This document shows, piece by piece, positions 20,112 to 23,736 of a stretch of DNA of 23,736 nucleotides. Within the stretch, counting starts at the first letter, position 1. Each line of letters starts with the position of its first letter. The stretch comes from an uncultured Trueperaceae bacterium. Lineage in GTDB: Bacteria; Deinococcota; Deinococci; Deinococcales; Trueperaceae. The stretch covers positions 1 to 23,736 of the forward strand of contig CALCHY010000053.1 of assembly GCA_937907415.1 (NCBI GenBank). The letters are read 5' to 3'. A program made the position numbers and the translations under genes. The notes under the pieces are model-generated. The model ran no database searches, was not told where the DNA came from, and saw only the letters and a list, made by a program, of their open reading frames with translations.

Positions 20112-20169
20112 TGGCATCCTGGTACCCAGCGGTGATGCGCCGCCGGTCAGGCAGCGCACGACTGCGGGC

Positions 20170-20550
20170 TTACTTGACCTCGACCTCGGCGCCCGCGGCT
20201 TCGAGCTTGGCCTTGACGTCAGCGGCTTCTTCCTTGCTGACCGATTCACGCACGGCGCCGCCTGCTTCTACCAGGTCCTTGGCTTCCTTGAGGCCGAGGC
20301 TGGTGATGGCGCGGACTTCCTTGATGACGCTGAGCTTCTTGTCGCCAGACGTCGGCTTGATGCTGACGGTGAACTCCGTCTGCTCTTCGACGGCGGCGGC
20401 TTCGACTGGCGCGCCCATCATCATGCCGACTGGCATGGCCGCGGCGGCTTCTACGCCCCAGGCCTCTTTGAGGCCGTCAACGAGGTCTACTAGTTCCAGC
20501 ACGGTCAAGCCGCCGAGCTGCTCGATCAAAGCTTGCTTATCGAATGCCAT
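20170..20550 (-). CDS. rplL: Ribosomal protein bL12 (L7/L12)
   Basis: bL12 forms the flexible stalk of the 50S subunit that recruits translation factors. The 126-residue protein has the N-terminal dimerisation helix pair ([20 protein letters not shown]), an Ala/Met/Gly-rich hinge at about 34-52, and the globular C-terminal domain ([46 protein letters not shown]). GGAGGT lies 8 nt before the ATG, and only two bases separate it from the rplJ stop, so co-translation with L10 is expected. Downstream lies a structured gap before rpoB. Confidence 0.98.
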   Translation of the reverse strand: MAFDKQALIEQLGGLTVLELVDLVDGLKEAWGVEAAAAMPVGMMMGAPVEAAAVEEQTEFTVSIKPTSGDKKLSVIKEVRAITSLGLKEAKDLVEAGGAVRESVSKEEAADVKAKLEAAGAEVEVK

Positions 20551-20552
20551 TC

Positions 20553-21086
20553 TCAGTTACCTCCATCTTTCTGTTTGTCTACGTAGTTGTTCATCACGGT
20601 GACCAGGTTCCGCTGTGGACCTTCGAGCACGCCAACGAGCTGCTGGAGCGGTGCGGATAGCACGCCGACCAACTGGCTCTGGACTTGCTTCTTCGAAGGC
20701 AGTTTGGCGATGCGCACGAGCGCATCCTCGCCGAGGAAGCCCCCCTCGAGGCGGCCGCCCTTTGACTTGGGCAGCTCCCTTGGGTGGGCTTTGGCGAACT
20801 CGGTGATGGCCTTGATCGGGGCCACTACCTCGTCGCCGACGAGGATCAGGGCCGTAGGCCCCTGCAGCGTCGCGTCGTAACCCTCGATGCCTTGCTCCTT
20901 GAGCACGACATTGATGAGGGTGTTCTTCGCGACGAGCAACTTCCCGCCGGCTTCGCGCACTACTGCGCGCAGCCGACCGAGATCGCCAGCGGAGAGCCCC
21001 TGGTAATCCACCAAGAAGAACGTCTTGGCGTCGCCGAGCTGCTCACGCAGGTGGGCTACTGCCGCTTCGTTCCTGGGGTTAGCCAT
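20553..21086 (-). CDS. rplJ: Ribosomal protein uL10
   Basis: uL10 anchors the L12 dimers to the 50S stalk base and usually represses its own operon. The 177-residue protein shows the family features [50 protein letters not shown] and the helical C-terminal L12-binding spine ([18 protein letters not shown]). AGGAAGG lies just upstream of the ATG. It follows rplA by 195 bp containing an L10-leader-like structure, so autoregulation is likely. Confidence 0.97.
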   Translation of the reverse strand: MANPRNEAAVAHLREQLGDAKTFFLVDYQGLSAGDLGRLRAVVREAGGKLLVAKNTLINVVLKEQGIEGYDATLQGPTALILVGDEVVAPIKAITEFAKAHPRELPKSKGGRLEGGFLGEDALVRIAKLPSKKQVQSQLVGVLSAPLQQLVGVLEGPQRNLVTVMNNYVDKQKDGGN

Positions 21087-21162
21087 GGTGACCTTCCTCT
21101 ATTCACGAACTTGGTTCGGGGCCGGGTGGCCCGCGAACATGCCGCGAAGCGCGTGCTGATTC

Positions 21163-21179
21163 CCGGGGTCATGCCCCGG
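21163..21179 (-). other. GC hairpin in the rplJ leader
   Basis: CCGGGG-CATGA-CCCCGG is a perfect 6-bp stem with a 5-nt loop, just downstream of the L10-binding-like stem and about 75 nt before rplJ. No T-run follows. It may pair competitively with neighbouring leader parts. Confidence 0.5.
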
Positions 21180-21187
21180 TTTCCTCA

Positions 21188-21240
21188 CGTTCACGCCTCG
21201 GCAGGGTCTTTAAGCCTGGCGGCCCCTGCTGTCTCCAACG
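21188..21240 (-). ncRNA. Ribosomal protein L10 leader-like RNA structure
   Basis: In the rplA-rplJ gap, the minus strand has CGTT...AACG closing an internal loop with GGAGACA on one side and CGAGG on the other. A perfect GCAGGG / CCCTGC stem follows, with a GCC/GGC inner pair and CTTAAAGA. The GA-rich bulge next to this stem looks like the kink-turn part of known L10 leaders. Position directly upstream of rplJ fits. The expected role is binding of L10(L12)4 to repress rplJL translation. Confidence 0.7.
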
Positions 21241-21281
21241 CCGGAGGTGCTTAGCTCGCGCTGCGCACCAAGATGCTTAGT

Positions 21282-21983
21282 TCAGGCCTCAGTCGAGGTG
21301 CTTAGCGTGACGCGCACGCTCGGCCCCATCGTAGAGGTGAGGTGAATGGTCTTGAGGTACTGGCCGCGCGCGGTATCAGGCTTGGCGGCCTCGACGGCTC
21401 CGCGCAGCGCGGCGAAGTTCTCGGCGAGCTTGTCCGCCCCGAAGCTGGCCTTGCCGATGGGAGCGTGCACGACGCCCGTCTTATCGGCACGGAACTCGAT
21501 CTGGCCCGCCTTGAGGGCGCGGACGATGCCACCGATGTCGGTGCCAACGGTGCCGGCCTTGGGGTTCGGGAGGAGCCCACGCGGTCCGAGCACGCGGCCG
21601 AGCTTGGAGCCGATGGCCGCCATCATGTCTGGCGTGGCGACGACGGCGTCGAAGTCCATCCAGCCACCCAAGATGCGCTCGATGATGTCGCTGCCACCAA
21701 CTATGTCGGCGCCAGCTGCCTCCGCAGCGGCCACCCCGTCGCCCTGCGTGACGGCGAGGACGCGTACCGTCTTGCCTGTGCCGTGTGGCAGGGCCACGGT
21801 GCCGCGGACGTTCTGGTCGGACTTGCGCGGGTCGATGCCGAGGCGGAAGTGCGCTTCGACGGTCTCGTCGAACTTGGCGCTTGCCAACTCCTTGACGAGG
21901 CCGGCGGCTTCGTCGACGGAGTAGAGGCGGTCGCGGTCGACCTTGAGCGCCAGCTCGCGGTAACGCTTACCGTGCTTGGCCAT
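21282..21983 (-). CDS. rplA: Ribosomal protein uL1
   Basis: uL1 forms the mobile L1 stalk near the E-site and, in many bacteria, represses the rplK-rplA mRNA. The 233-residue length from the ATG at 21983 is standard. Motifs include [76 protein letters not shown] and [16 protein letters not shown]. The open frame reaches back to 22106, but that 41-residue stretch is Arg-rich and lies over rplK in another frame. The ATG shares one base with the rplK TGA (TGATG), so the two are translationally coupled. Confidence 0.98.
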   Translation of the reverse strand: MAKHGKRYRELALKVDRDRLYSVDEAAGLVKELASAKFDETVEAHFRLGIDPRKSDQNVRGTVALPHGTGKTVRVLAVTQGDGVAAAEAAGADIVGGSDIIERILGGWMDFDAVVATPDMMAAIGSKLGRVLGPRGLLPNPKAGTVGTDIGGIVRALKAGQIEFRADKTGVVHAPIGKASFGADKLAENFAALRGAVEAAKPDTARGQYLKTIHLTSTMGPSVRVTLSTSTEA

Positions 21984-22417
21984 CAGCTCGGCTGCCCTTC
22001 GATGGTGACGCCCATCGAGCGTGCGGTTCCCGCGATTATCTTCGCGGCCGCGATCTCGTCTGCGGCGTTGAGGTCGGTCATCTTGACCTTGCCGATCTCG
22101 AGGCATTGCGCCCAGGTGAGCTTGCCGACCTTGTCCTTGTTGGACGTTGCGGAACCCTTACCGATGCCAGCGGCCTTCTTGATGAGGTAGCTAGCTGGCG
22201 AGGTCTTGGTGATGAACGTGAAGGTGCGGTCGGCGTAGATGGTGATCTCCACCGGCACGATCGCGCCGGACTGGCTGGCGGTCGCGGCGTTGTACTCCTT
22301 CACGAACTGCATGATGTTGGCGCCGTACTGACCGAGCGCCGGGCCGACAGGTGGAGCTGGGGTCGCTGCTCCGGCCGGCAACTGCAGTTTCACGACTCCG
22401 GATATCTTCTTTGCCAT
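21983..22417 (-). CDS. rplK: Ribosomal protein uL11
   Basis: uL11 binds the GTPase-associated region of 23S rRNA at the stalk base. The 144-residue protein begins [20 protein letters not shown] and has the proline-rich linker [38 protein letters not shown] and KVKMTDLNA follow, with TARSMGV near the end. The ATG at 22417 has a very strong AAAGGAGG ribosome site about 5 nt upstream. The in-frame extension to 22444 would add nine residues that include the ribosome site and is rejected. It follows nusG by 100 bp containing a perfect palindrome. Confidence 0.98.
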   Translation of the reverse strand: MAKKISGVVKLQLPAGAATPAPPVGPALGQYGANIMQFVKEYNAATASQSGAIVPVEITIYADRTFTFITKTSPASYLIKKAAGIGKGSATSNKDKVGKLTWAQCLEIGKVKMTDLNAADEIAAAKIIAGTARSMGVTIEGQPS

Positions 22418-22495
22418 GGTTCCTCCTTTGGCTCCCCCACGCACATGGCGAGGCGCGGGGTGATGACGCGCTACTGTCTACAGCGACCTGGCTTA

Positions 22496-22513
22496 GTGGC
22501 GCACGTGCGCCAC
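22496..22513 (-). other. Perfect palindrome just after nusG
   Basis: GTGGCGCACGTGCGCCAC is an 18-bp perfect palindrome, 4 bp after the nusG stop, able to form a 6-bp stem with a 6-nt loop. No T-run follows, so it is not a classical terminator. It may be an mRNA processing or stability element, or part of the rplK leader. Confidence 0.45.
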
Positions 22514-22517
22514 GCGC

Positions 22518-23075
22518 TCAGGCGCGGATGACCTGTGAGAAGTCGAGCTCGACGGGGGTCTCGCGCCCGAAGATCGAGACGAGCACCTTGACCTTGCCGC
22601 GCTCGGGGTTCACTTCCGATACTACGCCCGTGAAGTCGGCGAACGGCCCGGCCGTGACCTGCACCATGTCGCCAACGTTGAACGTGATCCGCACCTTGGG
22701 CGCCTCACGCTGGCCGGTTACACCGATGGCGTTGAGCATGCGCGCCTCTTCGTCCGGTGATAGCGGAACCGCGTGCGTGGCAGTGCCAACGAAGCCGGTG
22801 ACGCCGGGCGTGTAGCGCACGACTTCCCAAGCTTCGTTCGGTTCGTCTGGGTTATCGCCAAGGTCCATCTGGACGAAGATGTAGCCAGGGAACAGCTTGC
22901 GGACGGATTCCTTCTTCTTTCCACCGCCGATGTGCTCCATGGTTGTCTCCACCGGCACGACGACCTGGAAGATCGACTCCACCATGCCGAGCGAACGCGC
23001 TCGGCTCAGGATGTTCTCCTTGGCTTTCTCTTCGTGCCCCACGTAAGTGTGGACGGCGTACCACTCGATGCTCAT
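22518..23075 (-). CDS. nusG: Transcription elongation/termination factor NusG
   Basis: NusG binds the RNAP clamp, promotes processivity, and links RNAP to Rho or the ribosome. The 185-residue protein has the NGN domain at about 3-110 ([45 protein letters not shown]) and the KOW domain at about 132-184 ([35 protein letters not shown]). AAGGA lies about 6 nt before the ATG. It follows secE by 70 bp, the usual secE-nusG-rplK order. Confidence 0.98.
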   Translation of the reverse strand: MSIEWYAVHTYVGHEEKAKENILSRARSLGMVESIFQVVVPVETTMEHIGGGKKKESVRKLFPGYIFVQMDLGDNPDEPNEAWEVVRYTPGVTGFVGTATHAVPLSPDEEARMLNAIGVTGQREAPKVRITFNVGDMVQVTAGPFADFTGVVSEVNPERGKVKVLVSIFGRETPVELDFSQVIRA

Positions 23076-23145
23076 GAGATGTCCTTTGTCTGGGGCCGAG
23101 AGCCCGGCTCAAGCGGGCCCACCCCCGGCACTAGGCGGCGCTGGC

Positions 23146-23328
23146 TCAGGTTATGAGACCAAGCAGGTTGCCTAGCGTGAGGTCGGCGACGAACAAGAAC
23201 AGCGCCGTAATGACCACGAACAGTAACGTTGCCTCGGTCGCCTGGATGACTTCCTTGCGTGAGGGCCACGTTACGCGGCCGAGTTCGGCACGCGAGTTCC
23301 TGAGGTAAGTGACGAAGCCTTTGAACAC
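23146..23328 (-). CDS. secE: Preprotein translocase subunit SecE
   Basis: SecE is the essential small subunit of the SecYEG channel. The 60-residue protein has the short bacterial form: an amphipathic N-terminal part with the conserved ELGRVTWPSRKEVIQAT and a single membrane helix at about 33-56 (TLLFVVITALFLFVADLTLG). The start is a GTG reading MFKGFVTYLRN. A GGTGAAGG stretch at the end of rpmG can serve as ribosome site. It lies 4 nt downstream of rpmG, in the expected operon place. Confidence 0.95.
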   Translation of the reverse strand: MFKGFVTYLRNSRAELGRVTWPSRKEVIQATEATLLFVVITALFLFVADLTLGNLLGLIT

Positions 23329-23332
23329 GAGC

Positions 23333-23497
23333 TTAGACCTTCACCTCTTTATGGACAGTGTGCTTGCGGTCCCACGGGCAGTACTTCTTGAGCTCCAACT
23401 TGCCCTGGGTGTTGCGCCGGTTCTTGTGCGTGGCGTAGTTACGCCTCTTGCACTCCGTGCACTCGAGTAGAAGCTTGATTCGAACGTCACTGGCCAT
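23333..23497 (-). CDS. rpmG: Ribosomal protein bL33
   Basis: bL33 is a small 50S protein near the E-site. The 54-residue product begins [20 protein letters not shown], continues [18 protein letters not shown], and ends [16 protein letters not shown]. The first zinc pair is present (CTEC), but the second is C-P-W-D rather than the usual CxxC, so one zinc ligand is replaced by Asp. GGGAGG lies about 6 nt before the ATG. It is the first gene of the rpmG-secE-nusG-rplKA unit, with a promoter candidate about 18 nt upstream of the start codon. Confidence 0.96.
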   Translation of the reverse strand: MASDVRIKLLLECTECKRRNYATHKNRRNTQGKLELKKYCPWDRKHTVHKEVKV

Positions 23498-23521
23498 TCT
23501 GGCCTCCCAATCAGACCACGT

Positions 23522-23551
23522 AGGGTAGCAGATTATCGCGCGGCGCGTCCA
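23522..23551 (-). promoter_or_regulatory. Extended -10 promoter of the rpmG-secE-nusG operon
   Basis: On the minus strand TGGACG (23546-23551, 4 of 6 matches) is followed after 18 nt by TACCCT (23522-23527), preceded by TGC, which makes it an extended -10. The start would lie about 18 nt before the rpmG ATG, leaving just the ribosome site in the leader. Confidence 0.5.
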
Positions 23552-23606
23552 GGGTCGGAGCTGGTAACGGGCACGAGTCGAGAGTGGATGATGACCGACC
23601 TTGCGC

Positions 23607-23648
23607 GGCGCTGCCGAGGGTTACGCACTGGTAGCCCTCGGCAGCGCC
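23607..23648 (-). terminator. 14-bp hairpin after tuf, possible terminator
   Basis: GGCGCTGCCGAGGG and CCCTCGGCAGCGCC pair perfectly around a 14-nt loop, 21 bp after the tuf stop. The following sequence on the minus strand (GCGCAAGGTCGG) has no T-run, so it may be a T-less terminator, an RNA 3'-end protector or a processing site. Its place between tuf and the rpmG promoter favours a transcription-unit boundary. Confidence 0.6.
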
Positions 23649-23669
23649 GGATGAGCAGCGATCAGCAGT

Positions 23670-23736
23670 TTACTTGAGGATGGCCGTGACGACGCCTGCG
23701 CCTACCGTACGCCCACCCTCACGAATCGCAAACCGC
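23670..23736 (-). CDS. tuf: Elongation factor Tu, C-terminal end only, cut by window edge
   Basis: The last 22 codons before a TAA read FAIREGGRTVGAGVVTAILK, the highly conserved C-terminus of EF-Tu (end of the third beta-barrel domain). EF-Tu delivers aminoacyl-tRNA to the ribosome as a GTP complex. The order tuf-rpmG-secE-nusG-rplK on the minus strand is a common bacterial arrangement. The rest of the gene lies beyond the right edge. Confidence 0.95.
   Translation of the reverse strand, partial: RFAIREGGRTVGAGVVTAILK

Noticed and set aside
21984..22106. 41-residue N-terminal extension of L1
   Set aside because: Arg-rich translation over rplK coding DNA in another frame; MAKHGKRY is the normal L1 start.
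21342..22190. Plus-strand open frame (282 codons) opposite rplA/rplK
   Set aside because: It lies antisense to two well-supported ribosomal protein genes and shows no family motifs.
23076..23145. tRNA-Trp gene in the secE-nusG area
   Set aside because: A tRNA-Trp gene is often found near secE, but no cloverleaf or T-arm sequence is visible in this gap or in the tuf-rpmG gap.

Overview
The window is GC-rich chromosomal DNA that looks like a member of the Deinococcota, probably the Trueperaceae branch. RpoB and RpoC resemble the Thermus proteins closely, and RpoC carries the large N-terminal insertion known from Thermus and Deinococcus. Several genes also have a TANNNT -10 box only 6-7 nt before the start codon, the leaderless arrangement described for Deinococcus. 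This placement is by pattern recognition only; no search was run.

Left part (1-1250, minus strand): groES followed by groEL, the latter cut by the window edge. A sigma70-type promoter precedes groES, and a near-perfect CIRCE operator (9-9-9 inverted repeat) sits just downstream of its -10 box, so HrcA-type heat-shock repression is expected.

Accessory part (1330-10323): a small FUN14-family membrane protein on the minus strand, then a plus-strand run of psuG (pseudouridine-5'-phosphate glycosidase), a RodZ-like HTH/TM/PEGA/DUF4115 protein, an FtsX/MacB-type ABC permease, a DUF2207 membrane protein, the matching LolD/MacB-type ATPase, and a DUF423 membrane protein. It is closed by a convergent GH1 beta-glucosidase, followed by a divergent EamA transporter. 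The ABC exporter is split by the DUF2207 gene. This is the least ordinary gene arrangement here.

Transcription/translation part (10373-23736): carD on the plus strand, facing a small YqgF/RuvC-like nuclease gene. Then comes a long minus-strand block in transcription order tuf (only its 3' end is present), rpmG, secE, nusG, rplK, rplA, rplJ, rplL, rpoB, rpoC. It has an L10-type leader before rplJ, a structured region of about 495 bp between rplL and rpoB with candidate internal promoters, and a strong intrinsic terminator after rpoC. Candidate extended -10 promoters sharing TGCTAC precede carD, rpoB and rpmG.

I found no mobile element, CRISPR array, tRNA or rRNA gene. I do not see a clear-cut new defence or biosynthetic system. 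The most interesting signals are regulatory: recurring leaderless promoters, the shared extended -10, the structured RNA regions, and a terminator whose arm also encodes the end of the facing gene. The DUF2207/ABC/RodZ-PEGA envelope cluster comes next.
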